A DNA stretch of 64,000 nucleotides. Source: Isoetes taiwanensis. Taxonomy: Eukaryota > Streptophyta > Lycopodiopsida > Isoetales > Isoetaceae. Positions 1-11,007 of the stretch are shown one piece after another. Made by a program: the position numbers and the translations under genes. The stretch's first letter is position 1. The number at the start of each line of letters is the position of its first letter. Below the pieces are notes generated by a model. That model saw only the letters and a program-made list of their open reading frames with translations. It ran no database searches and was not told the DNA's origin. The stretch covers positions 1-64,000 of the forward strand of contig JAJEKV010000924.1 of NCBI GenBank assembly GCA_021234155.1, given 5' to 3'.

Positions 1-619
1 GATTAATTCTATGAGTAGTTAAGATTAACCGGCAAGATGCAACCTATGCTAGGTATGGGTTGCATGCGTAGCCATCGGATGATGAGACCACTACGGTGAT
101 CTCTAGGGCGTGGTGTAATGTCAATGTAGGCATGACCGCGTTTCTGGATGGATGAGTGGAAGGTAGATTAGGAAAGTCTACCGTCCCACGAAGTAGACGA
201 CCCTCGAGAGAAAGGAGGTCATTCAGAATGCATTGATAGGAAAAGCACCTCTAGTCAATGCCTCACGGGAGGACCCTATCCTTCACGCCCCATATACGGG
301 AAGGACTCTATCCTCCACGCTGGGCAACTAAAGGTGTAGGCATGAGCGGCATATAGGCATTATAGGGCGCTGTCTCCACGACCACGATGGAAGAAGCATC
401 CTCTTCCTACGCCGGGAGATTAGCCATGCATTCATGTAGATAGGTGGGGTGGTCACCATATAACCAAAATTTTTATCCTATATTATAAAATTATAGTGTG
501 TGTCTGTTGTGCATGTCGCCCTAGATCGGACGGCGCGGATCATTTCGGCCTAGATCTAACGGATTAGGATCTTTAACGTTTTAGTAGAGAGAAAAAATGA
601 GTTTTCAGTTCTTCGATCT
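1..619. other. Unassigned non-coding stretch
   Basis: No coding signal or recognisable transposon end is visible. The stretch is fairly GC-rich up to about 450 and then becomes AT-rich around 465-500. It could be the edge of a retroelement that begins outside the window, but no LTR end or primer-binding site is seen. Confidence 0.3.
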
Positions 620-2010
620 ATGTCTCTTCCCTCACTTCGGCGCTGCCCTGCTTCCTCAACGACCTGCCATAACCAAGGAGAGCTAAAATATGCCGTTGGG
701 TATAGCTTTCCATTCATTTGTATACTCCTTGAATCAAGCTTTCTATTGCCTCCGGTGAAGCTTGGAGCTCTGTTGCCTACAATTTTAGAAATGGAGCCAG
801 TTGCAGATTACGAGATCGCAAGCAGCTTATAGGATCTGCTCAATATAAGTAAAGTTTGCAAACGACGTACTCCTGCTGAATGATTTTGCTATTTCCATTA
901 CTTCAGGTGGAGCTTGGACCTTGGAAAATAACCGATTCATCTCACATGGAGGGGAGCCGCAGCCTCGCCCTAACATGGATGATTGGACAGCGTTCCCCCT
1001 TTTTTTTGCTATGGCATATCCTTCGGCCCTGTTCCACAGCAGAGTGCCTATTTGATTTCGAGTTTAGGCATGAAGGCAGGTAACTGCCGGCCCAGATATG
1101 GGATAAGGTAACTCTGGTTGGGCGATCTAAAACCAGTCTCTGTCTTGCTCAACACCACAGAACCATGGTAAGGTTTGAAGATCTGGGCAAAATGCCCCTT
1201 CTCACCCATATGAGCTTGGATTCTTCCATCTTAATCACAGGTACAAACCCTTCTTCGTTTTTCTATTTCTGTAAAATTTCATGTAAGTTGATGCATTGTA
1301 TTCTGCTGCAGAGTGGTGCCTGGCTGATGAGGCTCCTCCTCTTGAACATGAATGAAGCTCATGAAGATCTATAATAGTGTTTCAGCTGGAAAGGTAAGCG
1401 TTCTGCCCGTAAAAAAATTAATTTAACAAGTTGGGCTCACCTCCGTAGTTACAGATTGTTGTGGAAATAAAATGGGCAAGATTGATAAAGTGGAGTTATG
1501 TGATGCAGACAATTATCTATGGCATGGCAATGTGTTTAAATATCAATAGATGCGGTATATGTGTAGCTCAATTGCTTGGAAGGTCTCATAAATCATCCTT
1601 CATTGGGCCTGGAAACTTCTGATCAGGTTGTTGTGGAACTCAGGACATTGATTGCATGCAGATTACGAAGAGGGAGAGGTAAGAACTAATGTGTTTTGCC
1701 AGTTAAACTTAAATCCTAATCTAAATACCTTCTTGAAACTAATCCATGGTTGTATCCAGACGCTCCCATCTCCTGCAAGTCCTGCCCAGCATGTAGAGTC
1801 CTTGGAAGGGAATGAGAATAATTGCTCTTAGCCTGGCAGAGAGGGCTGCTACAGGGGACCAAACAGGAAAAGTTTGTCATTGGGCAACACCAACAAACCC
1901 CTCTATGGTATGTACTGCGCTCGCCACAAATCTGATCCAAGGTGCGAGCACCAGTCAGCATTTGGAATGCCGCGATGATTTCGGGACCAGCTATGTGTCG
2001 GCCTGAGTTT
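620..2010 (+). other. Exon-like patches of unknown origin
   Basis: Several short open stretches (620-832, 880-1083, 1165-1374, 1812-2006) lie between possible splice signals, for example a CAG acceptor near 905 and a CAG/GT donor near 1240. The last patch, read in the frame different from its longest ORF, contains a Cys/His-bearing string resembling MYCARHKSDPRCEHQSAFG. I do not recognise any family. It may be a decayed or captured gene piece; it may also be chance. Confidence 0.2.
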
Positions 2011-3870
2011 CTCAATTTATTTATTCATAGGTATGTTTGTTTGTTGCTCTCCACGCTTTGATTTAATTGATTGAAAAGGCACTTTATTCAATTTCATCTT
2101 GATTGTACTAATGTTCACAGCTTCTGACATTACAAAGGTTTTTCAAAGAGTTCTGATTGTGAATTTCTCAAATCATCATCTTCTTGAAAATAATCTGATT
2201 TAGGATCTGTGACTCTTTCTAAATTGTATATTTGCTTAAATTCGTTTTTCAGCATGTCATAGGCTTATAGGTGTATTTTCTTGCTCAAAAAATCTTTAAA
2301 AGCAGATAATTTGAGAATATTCAAAAGTGCGAAAAGATTTGCAATTTGCTAAGTGATTTTAAAGTTCCATAAGTGAGACAATAGGTCTGAAATAAGATTA
2401 TTATTAGTTTCCTCCAGATAGGCCAAAAAAACAGATATTTCTTAGAATATTCAGAGATGTTGATGCATCGCGAAAAGATCTACATGAGCTCAATAATACT
2501 AAGATTGCACGTGCTATCATAGATTTTCCATGTAATCTTGAACATGTGATTTGTTGCTCTATTGCCATGCCTATGCCTTTTCTGTAATTTTATTGAGATG
2601 AATATCGTTGTCCATGCCTATGCGTTTCATGTAATTTTATGAAGATGGGTTGTGATTTTCTAATTGCATCATGCCTTGCTAGATGGATGACTATTCTGGC
2701 ACTACTTCGAAATGTTCTGCCGCAATATGCAAGTCCATACTACCGTCATATGCAAATCTACACCGACAAATCAAAAAGTGTATGTGAATTCAATTCGACG
2801 TTGATCCAATCTAATTGAAGGAATGCTTGCAGAATTTCAAAAGGCCAAGGGGCAATGATTGTCAACTATATTCTACTTGATTGTCAACAATACTTGAGCA
2901 GGTCCCAAAGAAATTGCAGTCAAGTATCATGTAGATTAGATACAAAGAGAGTCATAAAGATTATCTGCAACTTTGGACTTGGAGATGAATAAAAAGAAAA
3001 AATTTGGAACTAACAAATCATGGGCTTCACGTACGTACGTATATGATCATTACAACTATTTTGCAGCAACAGTACTAAATCACAGACATGGCAGTCTTAC
3101 ATTGGAAATTGTCATTATATAATCCATGATACCTTTTGTTGACATTGGAGTAGGTTAAATATACGTTCTTATTTACAGCAAGTAAATATTTGTTCTTATT
3201 TACAGCAAGATTGTCATGTCTATCTCCAGCATAATTGATGAATTGCTACATTAAAGTTGGATGATAAATCTTGGGTATCTCTGAAGCTAAGGTTCTAAGA
3301 TGATACAAGGCCACTTTTCTAACAGGAGTAAATAGGCATCTAAAGTCATTACATCGAGTAATTACATCCCATCACATATGAATGCTTTATAGTGCATGCC
3401 CTCGCTTGATGCCACAGAAATCGAGCCTCGAAATGATGCAAGGATTTGCATAAAGTAGAAAAATACTTAAAGGTTGAATTACTAATTGGGCAAGCCCGGC
3501 TACAACATTACATTGTAAACAACTTATGTTGTATCCACAAAATAGAATAAAATACATTAAAGCCATGAATTTCATTAATTGTGAAAGCATTTTTTGGTTT
3601 GGGTAATGCCTAAGAACAACATTGGCTGTTGAAATTATCACAAAAGTAAACTTGCTTACATTTGAGTGCTACAATCGTAGGATAATGACAACTCTATATG
3701 GATAATTGCTATTCTAAATAGCAAAAAGCAATCTAATGACAATTTAGGTAATTCCTCCTCCACCTCCCCTCTCTGGGACTGCAAGTTCGTCAACAGATAG
3801 AATACATTGGCTACAAAATAAAAGAAAACAAAATACAACACAAAGATGGGGTTCAACTGGTAAGTTTATT
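2011..3870. other. AT-rich intergenic sequence
   Basis: AT-rich DNA without a supportable gene. A short CGTA tandem (around 3030-3042) and a local direct repeat of a 'tatttacagcaag' motif (around 3170-3210) are the only structures noticed. Confidence 0.4.
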
Positions 3871-3889
3871 GATAGGTTTCCAACCTTAT

Positions 3890-3904
3890 CCCAGCAACGC
3901 TGGG
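3890..3904 (+). mobile_element. Relic Helitron 3' hairpin
   Basis: The palindrome CCCAGCAACGCTGGG, preceded by 'ggtttccaac', matches the 3' hairpin of the Helitron ends at 5295 and 51760 in this window. No CTAG follows it here, so this is a decayed or truncated end rather than an active-looking terminus. Confidence 0.45.
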
Positions 3905-4004
3905 CTTGGTTTGCTATATGTTATAAAGTTGTGTGGTCCAACCAAAGTGTCGACATTTGATGCCGCAATCCGACGGCCAAGATTTCATACTAGCCAGGAT
4001 CCAC

Positions 4005-5140
4005 AGTTTTAGGTGTATGCGGTTACAATGGTTCCGGGGATCCCTTCTTAGACTACATGGTTCTTGGCGCAGCCCTTAGCGCCTGCGGCTAGGGCGGCAG
4101 CAGAGGAAGGAGGCCGCCCTCCTCTCCTCTCTTTCCGGCACTGCTGCAGACCTTCTTGCAGATCAAAGACCAAACCCGGTGCTAGTGGGGTTTTGCCGGT
4201 GCTCCGGACGATTTTGCCTTCAAAGAATTTGGTAGATCGATTTTGAAGCAGACTTCAAGGCGGTCTTTTGGATTCAATTTTGGTAAAAGCCACTGGCATT
4301 TTTTGCTCTCAATCTTTAGAAGAATGATGATTTATATCACAATCGAAAAAGGCGAGAGTCTATAAGGTGGAGCCGAAATTTTAAGGAGAATCTTTAAAGA
4401 AAGCAGCTTAGGGTCTTTTCGGCGGTCTTTCTAGTTGGATCTTCGGATCATTTGGATTTTTTCTTCCCCTCCTCTTGCTCTTTCTTGCTAGCAGAAAGAT
4501 CTCGAGGTGTTTTTCTTGGAAGAAGTTGAGTAAATTCTTGATCTCGATTACGCTTTTATAACGTAATGTTGGGTTATTTGAGATTGCCGAGCTAGGGATC
4601 TATTGTGCCAGGCTGATGCTTCCATATCAAGACCAGATATCATGAGCCAGGATTTTAGGGAGAGTTCTGGTGGCTGGGTCAGGTGTCTAGCTGCCATGTG
4701 TCGGCCGACCGGGCGATTCCGACAATGCAAAGATCTCCTTTTGATCTCACATACGGTAATAAAATTGTATAATTTGATCATAGTTTGAAGTATGGGATTC
4801 TCGAACAAAGCGGGAGATGCGTTTCAAAGTTACTCTTCATCTCTTTCCATCTTCATTTCTAGTTTTGCAAGAGGTTTTTGGAGCATTCAAGATTTGTCTC
4901 AGAGTCGTGGAAAATGGGTACTTGGCTCCTATAGTACTCTGTTTAATTGAGACAGAAGAAGAGGTTGAGAGAGGCTCATGTGTTCTTTAGTTACAGACAT
5001 GATTCAGATCCAGATGGGATCCTTTGTACTTAACTTATATCTGATCCATAGAGGGATCTCTGTATTGTAATTCTTCCTATCTGATTAATACAGAAACTTC
5101 TTTCCTTCAAAAAAAAAAAAAAAAGTTTTAGGTGTATGCG
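4005..5140 (+). mobile_element. Poly-A retroposon with 17-bp target-site duplication
   Basis: The body (about 4022-5123) ends in an A-tract and is flanked by the direct repeat AGTTTTAGGTGTATGCG at 4005-4021 and 5124-5140. This is the hallmark of target-primed insertion of a poly-A RNA. The 5' part is GC-rich (runs of Gly/Ala/Arg codons) and the 3' part looks like an untranslated tail. No reverse transcriptase is encoded in the 1.1 kb, so it is either a non-autonomous LINE-derived element or a processed transcript. A diverged second copy lies on the minus strand at 36245-37050, which argues for a repeat family rather than a single retrogene. Confidence 0.75.
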
Positions 5141-5190
5141 TGTAGGCAATAGTTGTGTGTGTATGTATCGTCTACAAGTTTCCAAGTAAA

Positions 5191-5220
5191 GCCCAACAAT
5201 GCTGGATACCATTATTACTG
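5191..5220 (+). mobile_element. Diverged Helitron 3' end relic
   Basis: GCCCAACAATGCTGGAT followed by 'accattattactg' is a mutated version of the hairpin-plus-CTAG end seen at 5295 and 51760. The terminal CTAG has become CTG. It is the middle one of three such hairpins within 1.4 kb. Confidence 0.4.
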
Positions 5221-5264
5221 CACGTTTTTCTCATAGCGGCCAAAAGATTTATAGGCTTCCAACT

Positions 5265-5295
5265 TATGCCCAGCAACGCTGGGCACCTTTACTAG
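5265..5295 (+). mobile_element. Helitron 3' terminus
   Basis: A perfect stem GCCCAGC...GCTGGGC is followed 10 bases later by CTAG (5292-5295) and then T. Helitrons end in a short hairpin plus CTRR and insert between A and T, so this fits a plus-strand Helitron end. The same end, nearly base for base, recurs at 51760, and inverted at 28353. The matching 5' TC terminus was not located; the element lies to the left and includes or abuts the retroposon at 4022-5123. Confidence 0.7.
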
Positions 5296-5379
5296 TTAAT
5301 AATTAAAATGGTACTAACGTAGTGTCGACCTGCAGGCCAATAGAGCGCTCCGGAAGGCAAGGAGGTCGAGCTACGAAGA

Positions 5380-5415
5380 CTTGCAACACAAATTTTGTGG
5401 GAAATGTGTTGCAAG
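5380..5415. repeat. Small perfect hairpin
   Basis: CTTGCAACACA and its exact reverse complement TGTGTTGCAAG enclose a 14-base loop. It does not belong to a recognised element. Confidence 0.4.
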
Positions 5416-5494
5416 GAATGAAGAGTATCTCGAACGTTAATTATATATATGAAATATTAAAATTTTGATAAACTAAATTGTCGTGATAAGTGAA

Positions 5495-5756
5495 TTTTTA
5501 CATTAAATTTTTATTTTTTTTTTTTTTTTTCAAAAGTTTGTTTGGGTGTGTTATGGCAGATCTTGTGTTTTTTTGCTGGGAAGCAAAAAAAAAATCAAAA
5601 AACACGATGTGTAGCATATGAAGCATTAGTAAGACTGTTCATATAATGGTGTACATCATCTTTTGATTTTTCCCTAACAGAAAACACAAGGCCATAACAC
5701 ACCCAAACAAACTTTTGAAAAAAAAAAAAAAAAAAAAAAAAAATTTAATGTAAAAA
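5495..5756. mobile_element. Fold-back MITE
   Basis: The 262-bp segment has long terminal inverted repeats. TTTTTACATTAAATTT (5495-5510) pairs with 5741-5756. The inner arm 5531-5556 (core GTTTGGGTGTGTTATGG) pairs with 5692-5717. Both arms carry a long T/A homopolymer. The centre is short and non-coding. Homopolymers at the ends hide any target duplication, so the superfamily (hAT, Mutator or other) cannot be decided. Confidence 0.7.
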
Positions 5757-5842
5757 TTTTTTTTGGTGTGTATAAAAAATTTTTTTGGTGTGTTTATTTT
5801 TTTTTTGGTGTGTTTTTTTGGTGTGTTTTTCTGTTTTTTTTT
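5757..5842. repeat. Tandem T-rich GGTGTG repeat
   Basis: Four imperfect copies of a unit of the form T(n)GGTGTGT lie directly against the right end of the MITE. The unit resembles part of the MITE arm, so it may have arisen by slippage from it. Confidence 0.6.
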
Positions 5843-6051
5843 AATTAAATAATTTCATATAAGAAAATCATAAAACATAAAGCATAAGAGACAACTTAAA
5901 AATGCAATTTGCTCATGCACAAATGTATGTGCTTTAAATTATTTGGAGACATACAAAAGCTGTCATATGGAAGCATACAAAACATCTTTTTATTTAGTTG
6001 GCCACTCTACGAATAGCAAAACACCAAGAGCACAATGTTCTAGACACAACT

Positions 6052-7900
6052 CTATGCACCCATGGTCTGTGGGTGCTCTCGAGCGAGCATAGTCAATCCT
6101 TTAAGGTTTCGTACTAAAAGAGCACGAACACGGTTCATCTCAGCCCTGAACACACGTCGCTCACGTGTGGAGACTTTCACGCGTTCATCGTCCATAGCAG
6201 TGAAGCATTCCTCAAGAATATCATAAACATTTTTTAATGAAACTTGCAGCTCTAAGATGTTCCTTCACCGCATGCTTCGCCATCTCCAATGCATCAAAAA
6301 TGGGCCATTCTCAACGTCTAGAACATTCTCTAATGTATTATCAATTTCCTTTTGCTCATCAATCGAGCCGCCGGAATCAACATCTATGAAGGGGTAAAGA
6401 GTGATTCACTAAGTTCATCAATGTCCTTGTTTGCACCTACACACATGAACAAGTAATTGGTCAATAATATGATAAAATAATAAAATAGAGAAAATACTAC
6501 ATATTCAAAAAACGCATTACTATGCCTAAGAAATAGATAAAGAATGATCTTTAAAATTTAAGGGGGATGTAATCTTGGAGGGGAGTGAAATCGGGATCCT
6601 CGTGTGGAAAGAAGGCTGGGGTCTCTTGTTCATACTCGATGTCCTCCACGTGCAAGGTTCCCTCGGAATCTACAGGTCATAACCATCATCAAGAGAATCA
6701 CCTTGCTTTCAGGACTAGAGAGGGGAGTGCATGAGCCATCAAGCTCATCTAATTTTTCTCGGCATCGTTCTCATCATCCCAAACCCTTCTTCTTTTTCCC
6801 CACTCTGCGTATGGGAACAACGTCACTAGGTAGACCATAGATAACGCAGCGCGTACATCTTTGATGGAGGCCCGAGTGGGTGTGAGGTCAAGCGCCATGC
6901 TGCTTCAACTCGCTCTTGGCTAATGTGTGCGGGGATTGGATGGGAGCACCCAAGCACTAGATAGAATAAACTTTTCGGTTCTTAACATCCGTGCTATGGT
7001 GTAGCACAAACTAGGGTTCTTTGCTTTCTTCCATGGTACAATATGAAATGCTTGGCCTTGTTGCATCAAGTTTCGATTGTCTCACCGTGACACAATCCTT
7101 GATTTCACACCTGCTCCATATAAGGCATACTTATTCTTGCCTTTCTCCATTTCCTCTGCACTAACCCCTTTGGCATAGTACTTAAAATGCATTTTGCCCA
7201 TATCCTTAAGGCAATATCCAAGCATGCCGTCAAACAATGCAAGCGCAGGTCCTTTAGGGCCTTGCACATGATTACTCACTTGGGGGTTTATGCTCAACCC
7301 AATCCGAGCATGCTTGAGACGGAGTTGACTGAATTAGGGGTTGTCATCTCCATCCCGAAAACACACTGCAGATGCAAATGGTCCAACTCCGATCCCCGGG
7401 CCTCTGTGGAAACCATTCCGCTATGCAATCGGTGTCAAGAAACCCGCACACCTTCAAGTATATTTCCCCCGGATGTCCTCACTGCAATGCTTACGGTGGC
7501 CTTAAGTCAAGGACACTAGAAGCACATGAACCTAGGCTTCTTCCCCTTCTTTGTTGGCTTTGGCCTTCCGCCACGCTTCTCCTCAAAAGCCTTTTCTTTC
7601 TCGATCACGAGCTTACCTTCTCCTCCTTCTCCTTAGTAGCTTTGCTTTTCTTTTCTTTCTTCTGAACCTATACAAACTTCATGTTTTGCTCTTCGCTCTA
7701 AGCTTTTATCATATCATGAAGAGTTATCTCCTTCTTTGGCCTGCCCCTCTTCCTCCCAATGATTAAAGGTTTCTCGGGGCTAAAGGTGCATCAGGTTCTT
7801 CCTCTTCCTCAACAAAATGGATTTATGGAAATAAGTCAAGAAAAGAAGAAAAAACTTGCATCCAACGCCCTAGCGAAAGCGGTACTGAGCTGCTTTCCCG
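6052..7900 (-). pseudogene. Broken HUH Rep-like replication initiator gene
   Basis: The reading runs from about 7900 down to a TAG at 6052-6054, with several frame breaks. In order: an AT-hook/NLS-like GRKRGRPKKE (about 7728-7757); a Lys-rich stretch; HLHLQ (7366-7380), which fits HUH motif 2; a long segment ending in GYCLKDMGKMHFKYYAKG with YCLKD at 7202-7216, which fits the Tyr-x-x-Lys motif 3; more frames with KKAKNPSL and SSAWVLPSNP; a basic VPIRRVGKKKKG; an acidic linker (EYEQETPAFFPHEDPDF); and a helical C-terminal part with MNRVRALLVRNLKGL. HUH motif 1 is not clear. Motif spacing resembles Rep proteins of Replitron or CRESS-type elements; this is inference. Stops and shifts make it non-functional as read, unless the sequence carries errors. 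No helicase domain is visible next to it. Confidence 0.45.
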
Positions 7901-8869
7901 CACCGGCCTTCCTCATCTAAAACAAACTCGTGCACATGCAGTGGACTTTTCGGGCTTACCAATAAAAATTCATTGTGTCTAGAGGCTTCGTTGGAAAGGA
8001 ACAGAAGTTTGGATTTGGATTTGGATTTCAATGTGAGAAATGGTGCTTGGAAAATAACAAAGGTTTGGATTTCGATTTGGATTTCAGTATGAAGAACAGA
8101 ACAAACCTGAAGGTGATGGTCGTGTGTCGAGTTGCATGGGCCATGGTAGACAGGTTCAAGTGGAGGATCTCGGATCTGTAATCAGAAAGAAACTCTGATC
8201 TTCTGTGACAGAAATGGGTGTTTTGTGAATAGGAAAGGGCCGAAAATGGATTGTTCGAGCAGATCGAAGCTTTAAAAATCTCAACCAAAATTAACTTCTA
8301 CCAAAAAGAAACTCGACCGTCAGGATCCATCGCTAAACTCGATCTTTTTGTGAAATTGGTATTTCTCGAATTGGCTTGGCCGAAATTGGCTTGGGCCGAA
8401 ACCCGGCTACACGTTTAAAAAGCTGATCGACGGTTTTGTGGCTACGGTTTTCATGGACGATGCAGCCACGGTTTTGATGGACGATGGTCGCTGCATAATT
8501 AGAACCCCAAATTAGAACCCTAAATTTAAAACAATGGTTTAAAACAAAAAACATTTCCAATGGTTCCAAAAAAACCCCAAACAACCATGCCAATGGTTAA
8601 CCAAGGCATTTTTCAATTTTTCTTTTTCTTTCCCCCACCAAAAATCGAAATAATCATTTGGGAACCTTATTGAGTAACTTGTTTTAATGATCTTACGAAT
8701 TGATAAGTTAATTCATAAGATAATGGCGTAATAATGATTTAAAAATATTACCTTAAGGTAATCTTAATAAATGTGTAAGTATTATAGTAGTATATTGTAT
8801 GCATCAGGTTGATTGCAGGTTAGGAAGATTCCAAGGTGGGGAGACCCATGATGCCGCGGACAGCATCAT
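7901..8869. other. Unassigned sequence with small tandem motifs
   Basis: A short TTTGGA hexamer run sits at about 8009-8030 and is partly repeated near 8065-8085. An AACCCCAAA/CCAATGG-type repetition follows near 8500-8600. No gene is supported. The part from about 8640 on may be the last internal sequence of the LTR element that follows. Confidence 0.35.
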
Positions 8870-8885
8870 TTCAAGGTGGGGAGAA
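8870..8885 (+). other. Polypurine tract before 3' LTR
   Basis: AAGGTGGGGAGAA directly precedes the LTR start TGTGACGT. A polypurine tract here is the plus-strand primer site of an LTR retrotransposon and marks the following LTR as the 3' one. A second copy of 'ccaaggtggggaga' lies about 50 bases upstream. Confidence 0.6.
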
Positions 8886-10480
8886 TGTGACGTTCCGTGC
8901 CGAGATACCGGTTCCGGGACGATATCCATCGCTGCCCACGCCGCATTACGCCACCCCGACCCACGGTAATAATCGCGACGGCGTGTAGCCAGGTGGGTAG
9001 CCCCTAGGGGGCAACTTGCAAGGTATGTGCATTTATTAATGTGCACATTTACCAATGTGCACATTTATTAAGGTGCACACCTTTCCATGTGGATACCTTT
9101 ATGCCACCTTGCCATTAAAGGCAAGTGGGCCATTCCCAATTATCCCACATGCCTAAAGGGATAATTGGAAACCCTAGCCCTAACCCCTTTGTCTATTTAG
9201 GTAGGAGAAACCCTAACTTGCCCATTTTCGGCCCATAGGTTTTAGAGCTCGCTTTTGGCTGCTCCAGAGTCAAAACCGCCTCCCCACTGGCTTGAGTTTA
9301 ATTGCACCATTAGTTTTCCTTGATTCAAGCAGATCAGCAGGATGGTCGAAGTTCATGTGAGGAGGAGCGAAGTCAAGGATCGGGTATTTGTCAATTTAAT
9401 AGCCTAAACCGCCTTCTAGTCATTGAATCAAGAGGGTTTAGCCTATTAAATTGCCCATAGCTACCCACTTAGATCCCTAGATACTGGACTCTAACTAAAG
9501 AACCTAACTCTATGATATAGATTAGATCTAGTTCTTTAGTTCTTCTATGATGTATATGGATGATGTATCTCTGGGAACTCCTTGTATTGGGAAGGGGGTA
9601 GAGGCCCCTAAAGCTTGGTAGTAGATGCTCCTAGATTAGCCTCTCTAGCACCCCTCAGATGCGCTGCCTGTGCACAAGAGCCACACTTGGTTGTGGGTGA
9701 GGGGGCGAGGACCGGGCTTATAAAGAGGTTCGTGGTTCGACTCTTGAACCATCCCTCGGGTGTGTAAAGTCTAGGGGGATCATTGTGGACTAGGTCTAAT
9801 GGCTTGCCACCGCGCGTGTGGGCAAGGCATGGGCTCGACACCATGGGGTGATGCGCCACTCTCCAGTGGGTTCAAGTCTAATAAGGGCGGTGGCCCTCTA
9901 GTCACCTTGAGTCAAAGATGTAGATCTCGGAGGGAGAGATCCCTACTGCCCCATCGAACCGGGAGATGCAACCCGTGAATAGCCCCTTTGGCTATGCATC
10001 CGGGCGGGCTAGGTCAGGTCCCAACACTTTTCAGCCTACTCGCGCAAAGTGTGCAGGGGAGGGGCGGATGGAGTGGACAACCCTAAGCCATGTTCTTATG
10101 CAAACCCAAATCCATTGCCATGAATTCGGCATGCGCAATGAACTCCGGAGACCCAAGCCGTCGGGCCATCCCTTCGAAGTCCCGAGCCTTGGGTAGGATT
10201 TCTCATATGTATTGTGCTGATCTTTGTCTATGCAGATGTTGATGTACCACCCTTTGAGGTGGATATGTGACGATGTTATATACTGACATGTATGTTTACG
10301 CTTCCGCAGCTAGGTAGGCCCTGAGGGAGATGGGGTAAATGACCCCTTCACTCTTCCCACTGGAACTCATCACGGTTGCAGTGATATGTGGAGGGCCCTG
10401 TATCAGCATGGAGCTGGTATGGGGGATGAACTCCTGTTTGTATACGGTGAGTGCACCGTATACGAGTAGGGGACGTCACA
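8886..10480 (+). mobile_element. LTR of a retrotransposon (likely Ty3/gypsy), 1595 bp
   Basis: The ends form the inverted pair TGTGACGT...ACGTCACA, the standard TG...CA LTR signature, and a polypurine tract lies immediately upstream. The U3 part has about four copies of a GTGCACATTTATTA-type repeat (9024-9080). No gag-pol reading frame, primer-binding site or second LTR is seen in the window, so this is a lone 3' LTR left after deletion or truncation of the rest. The gypsy assignment is inferred from the style of the tract and LTR start only. Confidence 0.7.
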
Positions 10481-11007
10481 CAGTGGATGATGTCATTTCT
10501 CATCTGACAAGTAAGACAAATAATTGGAGGTTAGTCAAAGCACTACATTACCCAATAGGTAGATGCGTGTACTCTATCCTCCATCTACTTCTCTCAAAGC
10601 ACATCCATGTAAACAACGATCCCTTGGATAGACTTGAGCAAATAGGAAGTCATCAATTAGTTGGATGAAGTGCTCCAACTTGACAACCTCGTCAATGCAA
10701 AATGTTTCTTTTACTTTGCAATGAGCTCCTCAATTCCACATTCGCTACCCCATGCATATGAGTGCGGTATTTTCATTCCCAATCATAGCATGACCCAAGA
10801 GCGGATATGACAAAAGTAACACTAGAGACATCATAACTTTTGTCACTTTTAGGCATTTGGCGACATGGTGACCAAAGACATGCCATGGGACCAAAATAGG
10901 CACTATCTACATGGATCAAGAAGTAAGTAAATAAGATAAAAAAAGAAATAAAGTAGAAGAAATCAATGAGAATAAAGAGAGATTGGAAGTAGAAATTAGA
11001 CTCACAC
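10481..11007. other. Unassigned sequence
   Basis: No coding or repeat structure recognised between the LTR and the helicase piece. Confidence 0.4.

Noticed and set aside
3000-3045. CGTACGTACGTA tract as a regulatory site
   Set aside because: It is a short simple repeat with no gene nearby.
4064-4246. Ala/Arg/Pro-rich open frame at the start of the retroposon
   Set aside because: The GC-rich sequence opens several frames. The collinear region of the second copy does not keep this frame, and no LINE ORF1 motif is visible.
5325-5340. GTCGACCTGCAGG, identical to a SalI-PstI cloning-site string
   Set aside because: Only about 13 bases match and the flanks are plant-like on both sides, without further vector sequence. 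Chance is the simpler reading.
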